Positions 1 through 9,336 of a stretch of DNA of 64,000 nt are shown here, one piece after another. Where the stretch lies: NCBI GenBank assembly GCA_964598535.1, contig CAZRCI010000007.1, positions 1 through 64,000 on the forward strand, read 5' to 3'. A model generated the notes under the pieces. It saw only the letters and a program-made list of their open reading frames with translations, had not been told where the DNA came from and made no database searches. Within the stretch, counting starts at the first letter, position 1; each line of letters opens with the position of its first letter. Origin of the DNA: JALHMI01 sp964598535 (lineage in GTDB: Bacteria; Planctomycetota; Planctomycetia; Pirellulales; PALSA-1355). The position numbers were made by a program, and so were the translations under genes.

Positions 1-24
1 ACGCCCACGCTGCGCTCTGGGCGT
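1..24. repeat. REP-like hairpin at the window edge
   Basis: The first 24 bases form a perfect 7-bp stem (ACGCCCA pairing with TGGGCGT) around a 10-base GC-rich loop, followed by GCCACCCT. Short GC-rich palindromes of this sort occur between planctomycete genes. The element may extend beyond the left edge. Confidence 0.4.
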
Positions 25-424
25 GCCACCCTCCCGTTGTGCGCGGCGCGATGCGCTTGAATGAATCGCGGTAAGCACTTCAGGCGATGCGCGATCCCAA
101 TTCGCCCGACAGGCTGCGAGCCCGCGCCTTCGACTTCGTGCAGTCGCGCGATTCTGCACCAAAAAAATCGAGTCGAAAGAGGGCCAGGCTTTCTGATAAG
201 CTCGCGCCCGACGGTTTGAGTTCCATTTGATTTCGTTGGGTATCGACAAGAGCCCGCCGCGTCTCGTGCGGCCAGGTATATCGACGACGTCGGACGCAAC
301 GGGCTGAACTGGAGTCACTTGCTCCTTGCGTTGCCGATGATGAGCTTCTTGCGCGGGAACGTCAAGCGAGTCATGGTTTCCTTTTGATTTTGCTCTCTAT
401 GCAAAACGCAAGGAGTTCGCCCCG
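25..424. other. Intergenic or degraded DNA, no intact gene
   Basis: I see no intact gene here. Several short reading frames look protein-like but lack a start or are interrupted, for example one ending near 384 that reads RYIDDVGRNGLNWSH. This fits decayed DNA next to the transposase relic that follows. A good Shine-Dalgarno (AAGGAG, 410-415) lies just before the relic. Confidence 0.35.
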
Positions 425-665
425 ATGACTCACCACGATCAATCTAATGCCCGCGACGAAGTTGTCCACCTCCTGGCCGAGCAGGCTTCGAAAGCATGGC
501 TCAGGCACTTGAAACGCTCCTCAGCGAAGCGATGAAGCTGGAACGCTCCGCTGTGCTTGGCGCCGGCCCCTACGAGCGCACCGAATCGCGAATCGGCGAG
601 CCAATGGCATAAAACCCAAGACCGTCACCGCCGACTCGGCGCGTGAGATCTGGTTGCGCACGTGA
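425..665 (+). pseudogene. IS256 (Mutator)-family transposase N-terminal remnant, frameshifted
   Basis: An ATG with AAGGAG nine bases upstream opens a frame reading MTHHDQSNARDEVVHLLAEQ and then goes out of frame. In the next frame the sequence continues FESMAQALETLL, SEAMKLERSAVLGAGPYER and TESRIGE. A second shift gives ANGIKPKTVTA before stops. This is the N-terminal region of IS256-type transposases, which usually contains LERxxxLGAxxYERTxxRxGxANGxKPKT. At least two frameshifts are present and the DDE catalytic core is missing, so it is a dead fragment. I could not delimit terminal inverted repeats. Confidence 0.75.
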
Positions 666-718
666 CCGCGATCGTCGTGCTGTACGACCATGTGCCAGAA
701 CGTTCGTGGCGGGTATCG

Positions 719-2119
719 TTAGGCGAAGATCTCGCGAACGACGTTGCCGCCGACATCGGTGAGTCGGAAGTCGCGGCCGGCGTAACGGTAGGTGAGCGCC
801 TCGTGGTCGAGGCCCAGCAGCGCGAGCAGCGTGGCGTGCAGGTCCATCGTGTGCATCTGGCCTTCGACGGCATGTTGACCATATTCATCGGTGCCGCCGT
901 AGGAGAAGCCGGCCTTCACGCCCGCGCCGGCCAGCCACATCGGATAGCCGGTGATGTTGTGATCGCGGCCGTCTTTTCCCTGTGCCGTGGGCAAACGTCC
1001 GAACTCGCTGCCGAAAAGCACGAGCGTTTCGTCGAGCAAGCCGCGCTGTTCGAGATCGGCAAGCAGCGCCGCGGTGGGCTGGTCGGTGGCGGCCGATTGG
1101 GTGATCAGCCCCTTGTGCAGGTTGTTGTGATGATCCCAGCCGGGATGGCAAATCTCGACAAAGCGCACGCCGGCCTCGCTCAAGCGGCGGGCCATGAGGC
1201 ACTGCCGAGCGAAGCTGCCCGCGGGGCCGTCCTTGACGCCGTACGCATCCAGCACGTGCCGCGGTTCGTCGGAAAAGTCGAGCAGCTCAGGCACCTTGCC
1301 TTGCATGCGGAACGCCAACTCGTAGGACTCGATCACGCCATCCAATTGATCGGGCGCGCCGGGCTTTTTCGCCAGGTCGCGATTCATGGTCTGGATGAAG
1401 TCGAGCTGCTTGCGCTGGAGACGTGACGACACCTGTGGCCGCAGGTTCGGCAAGTAGCCCGAGTCGTTGATCTTCGTGCCTTGGAAGTGTGCGGGCAAAA
1501 AGGCGCTGCCGAAGTTGGCCACGCCGCCGAAGTTCGGCGGAGGGTTGATCGTGATATAACCGGGGAGATCCTGATTTTCGGTCCCCAGGCCGTACATCAG
1601 CCAGGCGCCCATCGAGGGACGCGTGAGCGAGACGATGGCCGTGCCGGTATGCAACTGCATCACGGCTTCGGGATGTGCCGGCGTATCGGTGTGCAGGCCG
1701 CGAATGAAGCACAGTTTGTCAACGTGCTTCGCCACGTGCGGATAGAGTTCTGAAACCCAGGTTCCGGTCTGGCCGTGCTGAGCGAACTTGAATTGCGAGG
1801 CGACCAGCGTGCCGCCGCCGGGCCCGATCTTACCGTCGTCCTGCTGCAGCTTGGGCTTGTACTCCCAAGTGTCCATCTGCGAAGTGGCGCCCTGCATGAA
1901 CAGGAAGATAATGCGTTTGGCCTTGGCCGGAAAATGCGGCGGCTTCGGAGCCAGCGGTCCGGGGGCTGTGGGGCTCTCCGCCGCCGCCGCAGCTCGCTTG
2001 CGACCCGCGAGCATTCCGGCCAAGGCCAAGTATCCAAAGCCCGCGCCGGCGCTCCGGAGGAGACGCCGGCGCGAGGGAAGATGTGAGCCGTTCGCCTGTA
2101 CGTTGCGTTGTGAGAACAT
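719..2119 (-). CDS. DUF1501 family secreted protein
   Basis: A 466-residue DUF1501 protein (alkaline-phosphatase/sulfatase superfamily fold, function unproven). It starts with a twin-arginine type signal, SRRRLLRSAG followed by a hydrophobic run and AAAAAE, so Tat export is likely. Conserved stretches include FLFMQGATSQMDTWEYKP, PGWDHHNNLHKG, LVLFGSEFGRLPTAQGKDGRDHN and the C-terminal HTMDLHATLLALLGLDH. I chose the ATG at 2119 because the longer frame upstream runs inside the preceding gene, while here AGGA sits upstream and the signal peptide begins at once. It lies 43 bp downstream of the DUF1549/DUF1553 gene, the usual planctomycete pairing, and is probably cotranscribed with it. Confidence 0.93.
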   Translation of the reverse strand: MFSQRNVQANGSHLPSRRRLLRSAGAGFGYLALAGMLAGRKRAAAAAESPTAPGPLAPKPPHFPAKAKRIIFLFMQGATSQMDTWEYKPKLQQDDGKIGPGGGTLVASQFKFAQHGQTGTWVSELYPHVAKHVDKLCFIRGLHTDTPAHPEAVMQLHTGTAIVSLTRPSMGAWLMYGLGTENQDLPGYITINPPPNFGGVANFGSAFLPAHFQGTKINDSGYLPNLRPQVSSRLQRKQLDFIQTMNRDLAKKPGAPDQLDGVIESYELAFRMQGKVPELLDFSDEPRHVLDAYGVKDGPAGSFARQCLMARRLSEAGVRFVEICHPGWDHHNNLHKGLITQSAATDQPTAALLADLEQRGLLDETLVLFGSEFGRLPTAQGKDGRDHNITGYPMWLAGAGVKAGFSYGGTDEYGQHAVEGQMHTMDLHATLLALLGLDHEALTYRYAGRDFRLTDVGGNVVREIFA

Positions 2120-2162
2120 GCGTCCGATCCTGCGGGATTGTCTGTTGGTGTGCGGGAACCCA

Positions 2163-4832
2163 TTACGGGAGGAAGCGGAACTCGGCCGAAGCAAACAGCG
2201 CCTGGCAGAGGCTCGCCCAGGCAGCCGCGGCGGGCGAAGCCGCGACGACATCCGGCTCGGTCGCCGGCGCATCGGTCTGATCGATTTCGTCCGGATTGGC
2301 GGGAGGCTTCTTCTCGGTGATTGCGGCATCACCGTTTCCGGTAGTCTCGTCGGGCGCGGACTGAGCGACACCGCCGGAAGGCGCCGCGGCGAGCAACTCG
2401 CCCGCTTCCGCTTGCAGTTCCGTGACGTAGGTGAGCGCGCGTTCGATCTCGCCGGTCGTTGCCTCACGGGCGAGCGTCTGGCGGAAGGCGGTACTCACAC
2501 GAGCACGATCATCGAGGTTCGCCTCGGCAAGCAACCGCTCGGCGAGCGCCAGCGCCTGGCGGCGGACGAATGGATCGTTAAGCATATACAGCGCTTGCGG
2601 CGGGACGGTGGTCGCGTCGCGGCTGCCGGTGACCATTCCCTGATCGGCAAAGTCGAAGACGTCGAGCGAGCGGGGCGTAATGCCGCGTAGCAACGGCAGA
2701 TACACGCTCCGCTTGCGGCTTTCGAGCGCGAGGTCGAGCAGGCGCAGAGCTTCGGGGCCATTGTTGCGCAGCTCGATGACCTGTAACTGTGTGGCGGGCG
2801 AGCTTTCGCCGGGGACTCGATCGAGGTTCGACGACGCCGCCAACGTGGCGTCGCGCAGCTCTTCGGCCGTCAGTCGGCGAGGATCGTGACGCCACTGGAA
2901 ACGATTTTGAGGATCGACGGCGAGGCTGGCCTCCGCGTCGTCGGCGCTCAGGCGATACGTCCGGCTAAGCACGAGCGTACGAACCAGCTTTTTGATCGAC
3001 CAGCCTTCGCGCACAAACTCCGCCGCCAGATAGTCAAGCAGCTGGGGATGCGTTGGGATGTCGCCGTTGATGCCGAAGTTGTCGACGCTGCTGACGATGC
3101 CGCGACCAAACAAATGGCTCCAGACGCGATTGACAATGACCCGCGACGTGAGCGGGTTGTGTTCGCTGGCGATCCAATCGGCGAGTTGCAGGCGGCCGCT
3201 TTCACCGGCGGGAATCGCCGGCACGCTGTCGATTTGCACGACGCTCAAGAAGCCGCGCGGAACGGTGGGGCCGAGCTGCTCGGCTTCGCCGCGGATACGA
3301 ATCTGGGTATCCGCGACTTGGGCCGCGTCGCGAACGCCGAACGCCGCCCGGCCGCCGTTGGCCACGGGGTCTTTGAGCGCGTTGAGCTCCATCCGCAGGC
3401 GGTTCATTTTCTGGCGCGCGATGGCGCGTTTGGGACGGCCATCGTCGCCCAGCTCGTTGCCTTCCGGTTTCCCGCGAAGGGCCTGGAATTCTAGGCGGGC
3501 GACTTCGACTTTCTCTTCGAGCTCTTTGATTTTGGCGGCCGCTTCGGGACTGGGCTCGAAGCGGTCAGCCTCGGAACCGATCTGCAAGATCATCTGCGGA
3601 TCGTAGTAGTCGAGTCCGCCGCCGCCCATTTTGTTGCGCACCCCGGCGCAGAGATCGGTGCTGGCGAAGATGCCTGCCAAGGCGTAATAGTCGCTGGCGG
3701 GAATCGGATCGAACTTGTGGTCGTGGCAACGAGCGCAACTGGCCGTGATCGCCAGAAACGAACGGCTCACCGTGTCGATCTGCTCGTCGATGTTGTCCAT
3801 CACGAAGCGGGTTTTGAATCGCTGGTTCACGTCCTTGACGCCGAGGGCCAAGAATCCGGTCGCAACGCGCTGTTCGTCACGCTGCTGGTGGCCGGCCGCG
3901 GGTAGCAAGTCGCCAGCGATTTGTTCGCGAATGAATTTGTCGAACGGTTTGTCGGCGTTGAAGGCCGCGATCACATAGTCGCGATAGCGCCAGGCATGAG
4001 GATAGGGTAAGTTGCGCGACGAACCGGTCGATTCGGCGTAGCGAGCCACGTCGAGCCAATGACGCCCCCAATGCTCTCCATAGGCCGGCGAAGCCAGCAG
4101 ACGATCGACCAGCTTCTCGAGCGCGTTGGGCGAGTCGTCGCTTAAAAACGTTTCGACCTCGGCGGCCGTGGGAGGCAGGCCCGTGAGATCGAAGGCGATG
4201 CGCCGGATCAGGGCCGCGCGCGACGCATCTGGATTCGGCTGGAGACCGGCGGCCTCGAGCCGCGCCAGGATAAAGCGGTCGATGTCGGTGGCGGGCCAGG
4301 CCGTGCCGGCCACTGGCGGCGGCGAAATGTTCGCCAGCGGCTGCCAGGCCCAGTGCTGTTGCCGCAAGCGATCATACTCGGGATCGGTCGAACCAAGATC
4401 GTAGTCTTCGTCGGGGCCGGGCCAGGCGGCGCCGTCGTCGATCCAGCGTCGTAGGTCGGCGATTTGTTCGGCGTCGAGTTGCTTACCGGGAGGCATCTTC
4501 AATTCGCCATCGGCATGCGAGATGGCTCGCAGCAACAGGCTGTCGTGGGCATTTCCGGGCACGACGGCCGCGCCGCGGTCACCGCCGGCGAGGAGGCCGT
4601 TGCGGTCATCGACGCGCAAGCCGCCGCTGGGCTTCGTGGCGGCCGAGTGGCACGTGTAGCAATTGTCGACGAGGAGCGGGCGAATTTTCGATTCGAAGAA
4701 CTCGAGCGATTGGGCGCTGAACTCCGCGGGTCCGGCGGCTACGCCATGTCGTGCGGCAGAGGCCATCGCGAGGAGGAACGCGAGCGATCCGATAGAGAGC
4801 CGTGCCAGCGTGCGGGGGTATTGAATGTTCAT
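2163..4832 (-). CDS. PSCyt1 / DUF1549 / DUF1553 domain protein
   Basis: An 889-residue exported protein with a Sec-type signal (LARLSIGSLAFLLAMASAA). Domains in order: a planctomycete cytochrome C-type domain (residues about 40-145) with the heme motif CYTCH and the downstream MPPG that typically supplies the Met ligand; DUF1549 (about 180-390) with DLTGLPPT and CARCHDHKFDPIP, a second CxxCH; and DUF1553 (about 540-800) with NRVWSHLFGRG and LSRTYRLS. The C-terminal 60 residues are low-complexity and rich in Ala, Glu and Pro. The family is abundant in planctomycetes and its biochemical role is unknown; a redox or polysaccharide-processing role at the cell surface is often suggested. It is the first gene of a two-gene unit with the DUF1501 gene. 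Confidence 0.93.
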   Translation of the reverse strand: MNIQYPRTLARLSIGSLAFLLAMASAARHGVAAGPAEFSAQSLEFFESKIRPLLVDNCYTCHSAATKPSGGLRVDDRNGLLAGGDRGAAVVPGNAHDSLLLRAISHADGELKMPPGKQLDAEQIADLRRWIDDGAAWPGPDEDYDLGSTDPEYDRLRQQHWAWQPLANISPPPVAGTAWPATDIDRFILARLEAAGLQPNPDASRAALIRRIAFDLTGLPPTAAEVETFLSDDSPNALEKLVDRLLASPAYGEHWGRHWLDVARYAESTGSSRNLPYPHAWRYRDYVIAAFNADKPFDKFIREQIAGDLLPAAGHQQRDEQRVATGFLALGVKDVNQRFKTRFVMDNIDEQIDTVSRSFLAITASCARCHDHKFDPIPASDYYALAGIFASTDLCAGVRNKMGGGGLDYYDPQMILQIGSEADRFEPSPEAAAKIKELEEKVEVARLEFQALRGKPEGNELGDDGRPKRAIARQKMNRLRMELNALKDPVANGGRAAFGVRDAAQVADTQIRIRGEAEQLGPTVPRGFLSVVQIDSVPAIPAGESGRLQLADWIASEHNPLTSRVIVNRVWSHLFGRGIVSSVDNFGINGDIPTHPQLLDYLAAEFVREGWSIKKLVRTLVLSRTYRLSADDAEASLAVDPQNRFQWRHDPRRLTAEELRDATLAASSNLDRVPGESSPATQLQVIELRNNGPEALRLLDLALESRKRSVYLPLLRGITPRSLDVFDFADQGMVTGSRDATTVPPQALYMLNDPFVRRQALALAERLLAEANLDDRARVSTAFRQTLAREATTGEIERALTYVTELQAEAGELLAAAPSGGVAQSAPDETTGNGDAAITEKKPPANPDEIDQTDAPATEPDVVAASPAAAAWASLCQALFASAEFRFLP

Positions 4833-4858
4833 CCTGAGTTACACCTTGAATTTTAAAG

Positions 4859-4908
4859 ATACGGAGCCTGCTGCCGAGCCCGAAAGCCCGGCAGCAGGAC
4901 ATCCGTAT
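4859..4908 (-). terminator. Long hairpin downstream of the PEP-CTERM gene
   Basis: A two-part stem: outer ATACGGA with TCCGTAT and inner CCTGCTGCCG with CGGCAGCAGG, separated by a short loop. It begins 11 bases after the stop of the PEP-CTERM gene on the minus strand. The minus-strand sequence beyond it (ATCTTTAAAATT) is only moderately T-rich, so it may act as a terminator or 3-prime stabiliser before the DUF1549/DUF1553 gene. Confidence 0.6.
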
Positions 4909-4919
4909 CCATCCACTCC

Positions 4920-6602
4920 CTACGCAACAATTTCACGCTTGTGGCCGTTGCGGCGGCGAGCCACGAAGGCCACGCCGGCGACGCCCAGGCCCAGCAGCAC
5001 CAGGCTCGAAGGCTCTGGGACCGCCGAGATGTTCAAGTTCACCTGACCGGGGATCGACAGGTCGACGGCGGCCAGGAATTGGGCTGGCAAACCGAGAACA
5101 TTCAGGCCTTCGCCGGTGAGAAAACCTGAATAGTCGAACAACCGATAGGTTCCGATGCCGAAGCCGGCGAGCGGATTGACGAGCAGCGAGCCGGCGAGGT
5201 TCAAGTCGCCGCTGACGATCGTGAGATCGTTTACACCGCCGCCGACGACACCCGGCGTATCGAGCTCATAGAAGAGCTGCGACTCGGCCGCCAGCGAGAG
5301 ACTTCCCAGGCTGAGCGTTCCGGTCGAGTTACCGGGCGAAAGAATCGCACCATCCAGCACGCTGACGCTACCGGCGATGAACCCGCTACCGCCAAGCGTA
5401 CCGCCATTTTCGACGGTCACCGAACCGTTGCCGGTCGCCGAGCCAACGGTGTTATTGGCCAAGAGCGTGCCGTTGAGCACCGCAGTGTCTCCGGCATAGG
5501 TGTTGTTTTGCGTCAACTCGAGAATGCCATTGCCACCCTTGCGAAGCCCGCCATTGCCCGAGACCTCTTCGGTGAGCGTCAACCGGCTGAATGACTGGTT
5601 CTGCGTGTTCCCGTTGACGAAGATTCTAGAATCGGTGGCCAACGAGATTGGGTTGTTGAAATTGGCAATCGTGCCGTTGTTCTGGAAGCGCAACGCACCT
5701 TGGTTGTTGACGCCCGTGGCTTTGCCCGGGCCGTTGAGGGTGAGCACAGCGCCTGGGGCCAGGTGCCAATCGGTGACGGAGCCGGAGCCGAATTGGAATT
5801 GTCCGCCGCTATTGACGACGACGGCTTCGGCATTTCCAAAGTAATTCTCGGTGACGCGAACGGCGCCCTGGTTGACGACGAGCGTCCCTTGAAATCCTTC
5901 GCCGGCAGCGGGAATCTGATCATACGAAAACTGGATATTGCCGGCGCCTTCCTTCGTGAGCGTGATGCCGGGCGCTGCCTGGATGCCCGCCTCGGGACTA
6001 TTGGGCGTGCTCGTGAAGTTCGTGCCGGTGTTGTTGTCCAGAGCACGGTTTTGCGTAATCACCGTATTCGAGGCCAGGGTTACCCGAGCGGCCACGACGG
6101 TCTGGCTACCGCTGTCGACAGCGCCTTCGGCAAGATTCAGATTTTCGGTCCAGGTGGCGGGAACCGATGGGTCTGAAGTCTGGAAGGTCAACGAACCGGC
6201 GCCATTGGGTCCGAAACGGATGTTGCGGTTGTTGGGATCGTTGACGTCGGCGGGGTTGATCGCGCCAACGTGGTTCAGCGTGACATGACTGATGACCACG
6301 TCCAGGTCCAGCGGGCCGGGTTCCTGTAGTTGAATATTGCCCTGATTGGCGCCGCCCTGCGTCCAAAGCGGATAGTTGAAAACGGCCGTTTCGTCGATTT
6401 GGTAGGGGAAACCATCGGAGCCGAACGGTGCGCCTGTCCAACGGCCGGGCGCGCCCCAATTCGCGGCTGTGCCGGTGCCTGGGGGGGCCACCCACGTATA
6501 TTGGGCGAGCGCCGAGCCAGGGGCGGCGGCGAACAAGGCGGCGGCGATATGAGGGGTAAAGTGAGTCACAGTGTTTAGAAGCGATCGTGCGATGCGTAGC
6601 AT
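4920..6602 (-). CDS. PEP-CTERM protein with autotransporter-associated beta-strand repeats
   Basis: A 560-residue secreted protein. An N-terminal signal peptide (hydrophobic stretch ending SALA before QYTW) precedes a Gly/Asn-rich beta-helical body. The body has repeat units such as GNGGLRKGGNGILELTQNN and YAGDTAVLNGTLLANN, typical of autotransporter-associated beta-strand repeats (roughly residues 200-430). The C-terminus is a PEP-CTERM sorting signal: VPEPSS, a hydrophobic helix (LVLLGLGVAGVAFVA) and RRRNGHKR. Proteins of this class are thought to be processed by exosortase and anchored or released at the cell surface, often with exopolysaccharide. AGGAA about nine bases before the ATG supports the start. 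A hairpin follows the stop. Substrate or partner cannot be read from sequence. Confidence 0.9.
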   Translation of the reverse strand: MLRIARSLLNTVTHFTPHIAAALFAAAPGSALAQYTWVAPPGTGTAANWGAPGRWTGAPFGSDGFPYQIDETAVFNYPLWTQGGANQGNIQLQEPGPLDLDVVISHVTLNHVGAINPADVNDPNNRNIRFGPNGAGSLTFQTSDPSVPATWTENLNLAEGAVDSGSQTVVAARVTLASNTVITQNRALDNNTGTNFTSTPNSPEAGIQAAPGITLTKEGAGNIQFSYDQIPAAGEGFQGTLVVNQGAVRVTENYFGNAEAVVVNSGGQFQFGSGSVTDWHLAPGAVLTLNGPGKATGVNNQGALRFQNNGTIANFNNPISLATDSRIFVNGNTQNQSFSRLTLTEEVSGNGGLRKGGNGILELTQNNTYAGDTAVLNGTLLANNTVGSATGNGSVTVENGGTLGGSGFIAGSVSVLDGAILSPGNSTGTLSLGSLSLAAESQLFYELDTPGVVGGGVNDLTIVSGDLNLAGSLLVNPLAGFGIGTYRLFDYSGFLTGEGLNVLGLPAQFLAAVDLSIPGQVNLNISAVPEPSSLVLLGLGVAGVAFVARRRNGHKREIVA

Positions 6603-6672
6603 GAATAGAAATTCCTAGTTGCAAGAGCGAATCGGAAAGAAATCAAACACCTAAAGGGAGCGGCATTCGACT

Positions 6673-6709
6673 TCACATTTCGATTCACTTCACGAGCGTT
6701 TCCTCCTTT
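6673..6709 (-). promoter_or_regulatory. Orphan strong Shine-Dalgarno with minimal ORFs in the PEP-CTERM leader
   Basis: On the minus strand a near-perfect AAAGGAGG (6709-6702) is followed eight bases later by GTG AAG TGA and then by ATG TGA. The strong ribosome site therefore leads only to a two-codon and a start-stop reading frame, about 100 bases upstream of the PEP-CTERM start. It could be a translated leader, a remnant of a lost gene, or chance. Confidence 0.3.
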
Positions 6710-6763
6710 CGATAGCAAGAGTGTGGGAAATCGGATGGTGTGATCAATCGTTGGTGTTACCTG

Positions 6764-8185
6764 CTATTTGCTTGCCGCGCGACGTTGTGCCGCGGCCGGA
6801 CCACGGCCTTGCCGATTCCAGCGAGGCTTGACCAGCTCGGCGTTCCAGGCGAGGTACGCCTGGCGCAAGGTGGCAGCTTTTTCAGACTGCGAGTCCGCGA
6901 GATCGGTTTGCTCGCCAATGTCGCTGGAGAGATCGAACAGTTGCGGCTGGCTTCCGGCGGTTTGGAGAAGCTTCAGATTGCCCTGGCGAATCGCCCATTG
7001 ATCGCCAAACCGCCAATACAGTTGCTGATGCGGCGCGCCGGACGCCTGCCCGGTTACATAGGGCACGAGGTTGACGCCGTCGATCTGGCGATCGTTCCAA
7101 TGCGATGAACCGGCCACGGCCACGGCCGTCGCGGAGATATCGAGCGAGATCACCGGCTGTTCGTAGACCGTGCCTGCCGGCACGCGGCCCGTCCAGCGAA
7201 GCAGGAAGGGAACGCGAACGCCGCCCTCCCATACGGAACCTTTGGCACCCCGCAGCGGGGCGTTGTTGCTGGTGTTCCCTTGCGGCGGACCACCGTTATC
7301 GCTGACGAAGAACACCAGTGTCTGTTCATCGAGCTGGAGCTCGTGCAAGGCGTCGAGAACACGGCCGACGTTATCATCGAGCGCGCTGAGCATCGCGGCA
7401 TACGAGCGATGCCGTTGGTCGGCGATGTGTGCGAAGCGATCCTGGTACTTGGCCGGCGCCTGGAGCGGCGTGTGAACCGCGTTGAACGTGAGCTGCAAAT
7501 AAAATGGATGATCGGCGTGCCGCCGGATGAAGTCCACGGCTTCGCGGCCGAAGGCATCCGTCAGATACTCTTGCTCATCGACCGGCTCGGAGTTTCGAAG
7601 AATTGGCAAAACATCGTCTTCGGAATTGGCGGGCAGGTAACGCCGAGCTCCTCCGAGGAACCCATAGAATTCGTCGAATCCGCGCCGGTTCGGATGGAAC
7701 TGCTCGTCGAAACCAAGATGCCATTTGCCGACCAGGCCCGTCCTGTATCCAGCAGCCCGCAACGCGTCGGCCACGGTGCTCTCCTCGAGCGGCAAGCCGA
7801 TATGCTTGCGGTCTGATTCCGGGAAAGGACCGGGATTGAACTCATGGCCGAATCGCTGTTGATAACGTCCGGTCACGAGGCCCGCCCGCGTGGGACTGCA
7901 TACGGGGCACGAGACATATCCGCTAGAGAATCGGGCGCCAGCGGCCGCCAGCGCGTCCAAATGGGGCGTGGGGATTTCCTTGCCGCCGTGAAAGCCGACG
8001 TCGGCATAGCCCAGATCGTCGGCAACGAGCACCACGACGTTCGGTTGCCGGGGGGTGTCCGCCGCGAGAATCTCGGGGCTGGATGCGATGACGAACGCGA
8101 CGAGGAGCGCGCTTTTCGTGAATTGGGTTGCGATATTCATAGTGCGAGAATCGAGCGTCTGGGGTGCTAGAAAGGTTGTTTCCAT
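6764..8185 (-). CDS. Secreted arylsulfatase-type sulfatase
   Basis: A 473-residue sulfatase of the formylglycine-dependent alkaline phosphatase superfamily. The N-terminal metal site reads NVVVLVADDLGYADVG (Asp56-Asp57). The activation motif CSPTR (residues 96-100) has the Cys expected to be converted to formylglycine by a maturase. Further conserved blocks are GKWHLG, FFVSDNGGPPQG and the later WEGGVRVP. A hydrophobic stretch ending ILAAD is a signal peptide, so the enzyme acts outside the cytoplasm on sulfated substrates, probably polysaccharides. The first ATG is 15 codons upstream of a second one (8140) that would put the signal peptide at the very N-terminus; neither has a strong Shine-Dalgarno. 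It lies 13 bp after the DUF1559 gene, so cotranscription is likely. No maturase is in the window. Confidence 0.93.
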   Translation of the reverse strand: METTFLAPQTLDSRTMNIATQFTKSALLVAFVIASSPEILAADTPRQPNVVVLVADDLGYADVGFHGGKEIPTPHLDALAAAGARFSSGYVSCPVCSPTRAGLVTGRYQQRFGHEFNPGPFPESDRKHIGLPLEESTVADALRAAGYRTGLVGKWHLGFDEQFHPNRRGFDEFYGFLGGARRYLPANSEDDVLPILRNSEPVDEQEYLTDAFGREAVDFIRRHADHPFYLQLTFNAVHTPLQAPAKYQDRFAHIADQRHRSYAAMLSALDDNVGRVLDALHELQLDEQTLVFFVSDNGGPPQGNTSNNAPLRGAKGSVWEGGVRVPFLLRWTGRVPAGTVYEQPVISLDISATAVAVAGSSHWNDRQIDGVNLVPYVTGQASGAPHQQLYWRFGDQWAIRQGNLKLLQTAGSQPQLFDLSSDIGEQTDLADSQSEKAATLRQAYLAWNAELVKPRWNRQGRGPAAAQRRAASK

Positions 8186-8198
8186 CTCTGGAGTGCGT

Positions 8199-9191
8199 TT
8201 AGAAATCGGGGCTCACGATCTCATCTCCGGCCCGGGTACCTAAGGCGCGCCAGATGGCCAGGTCGATGTTCGAGTTCACGAACCGCACGCTGCCATCCGC
8301 CAGAGCGAGATTGACGCCATCGACGTGGCGGCTGGAAGCGGTCACGGCGCCGCCGTTGTTGTTGGGTGAGTTGCCGCGTGTGATGTTGAGCGTGTTCGGT
8401 GGCATCACGTGGTTGTATCGAGTGGTCATATAGTTGCCGAAAATCCAGTTGCGGCCCGCAAAGGACGTCTGCTTGTTGGCACCGACCATCGTGCTCGTGT
8501 TCAGCGCTATCGCCAGGTTGTAGATCTTGTCAGCCGAGTTGGTCGACGTGTTGTTCGGCAACTGAAACAGATCGCTTTCGGGCTCGACGTTGCTGTCGTT
8601 TGCATCACCCCGAATGGCTTCGCTGAACAGAGCCGTTCGCGAAGTGCCGTCCGTGACCTGGGCTATCCTGACCGACTCGTTGGTCAGAAAGATCCCATTG
8701 TTCATTTCCTTCGCGTTGACCTGTTGCGTGTCGTAGGTGCGTCCGTAGTCACTACCAGCGCACGCCCGATAGTTGTTCTTGCCCCAGTCAAACTGATGCG
8801 CGTTGACGTTCGTGTCGTACATGCGATCTTCAATGTCCGAGGGGCATAGAAACAATGGGATCTTGATAAATCTCGCGGGATTCTGATTTGCCGGAATCTT
8901 GAAGTTGAACTGCAACGTGATGTTCGATTCCTCCAAGAACGGAAACAGCTCGGTATGCTGCCCGAAGGACTCTTCGTCTCCCTGGCGACCGATCGGAAAC
9001 CGTCGATGGGCATCATGAAACTGGATCGTCGCGACAGCCATCTGGCGCAAGTTGTTGGTGCATTCGCTACGCCGGGCCGCCTCGCGGGCCGCCTGAACCG
9101 CGGGGAGCAATAAGCCCGCGAGCACGCCGATGATCGCGATCACGACCAGCAGTTCGACAAGCGTGAAACCATGTTTGTGTTTGATTGTCAT
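8199..9191 (-). CDS. DUF1559 prepilin-type protein
   Basis: A 330-residue protein with a type IV pilin / pseudopilin leader: short basic MTIKHKH, then GFTLVELLVVIAIIGVLAG with the Glu at +5 of the predicted cleaved product, followed by the family-typical REAARRSECTNNLRQ. The C-terminus has the DUF1559 signature HVDGVNLALADGSVRFVNSNID. These proteins are hugely expanded in planctomycetes and are presumed to be inserted by a prepilin peptidase and type II secretion/pilus-like machinery; the function is unknown. GAGGAG eight bases before the ATG supports the start. Its position 13 bp before the sulfatase gene suggests one transcript, a common pairing whose meaning is not established. Confidence 0.93.
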   Translation of the reverse strand: MTIKHKHGFTLVELLVVIAIIGVLAGLLLPAVQAAREAARRSECTNNLRQMAVATIQFHDAHRRFPIGRQGDEESFGQHTELFPFLEESNITLQFNFKIPANQNPARFIKIPLFLCPSDIEDRMYDTNVNAHQFDWGKNNYRACAGSDYGRTYDTQQVNAKEMNNGIFLTNESVRIAQVTDGTSRTALFSEAIRGDANDSNVEPESDLFQLPNNTSTNSADKIYNLAIALNTSTMVGANKQTSFAGRNWIFGNYMTTRYNHVMPPNTLNITRGNSPNNNGGAVTASSRHVDGVNLALADGSVRFVNSNIDLAIWRALGTRAGDEIVSPDF

Positions 9192-9336
9192 GATGGCTCC
9201 TCAACGCATCGGCGCATGTCTAGACACGATTGAGCGCCGATACAAACTCAGGCAAAGCTACACACAGAGAGCGGGCCAGACAGAACGCGCCACCAGACAC
9301 TCGCAAACGCACGCGGCGACGCGATCCGTTAAACGG

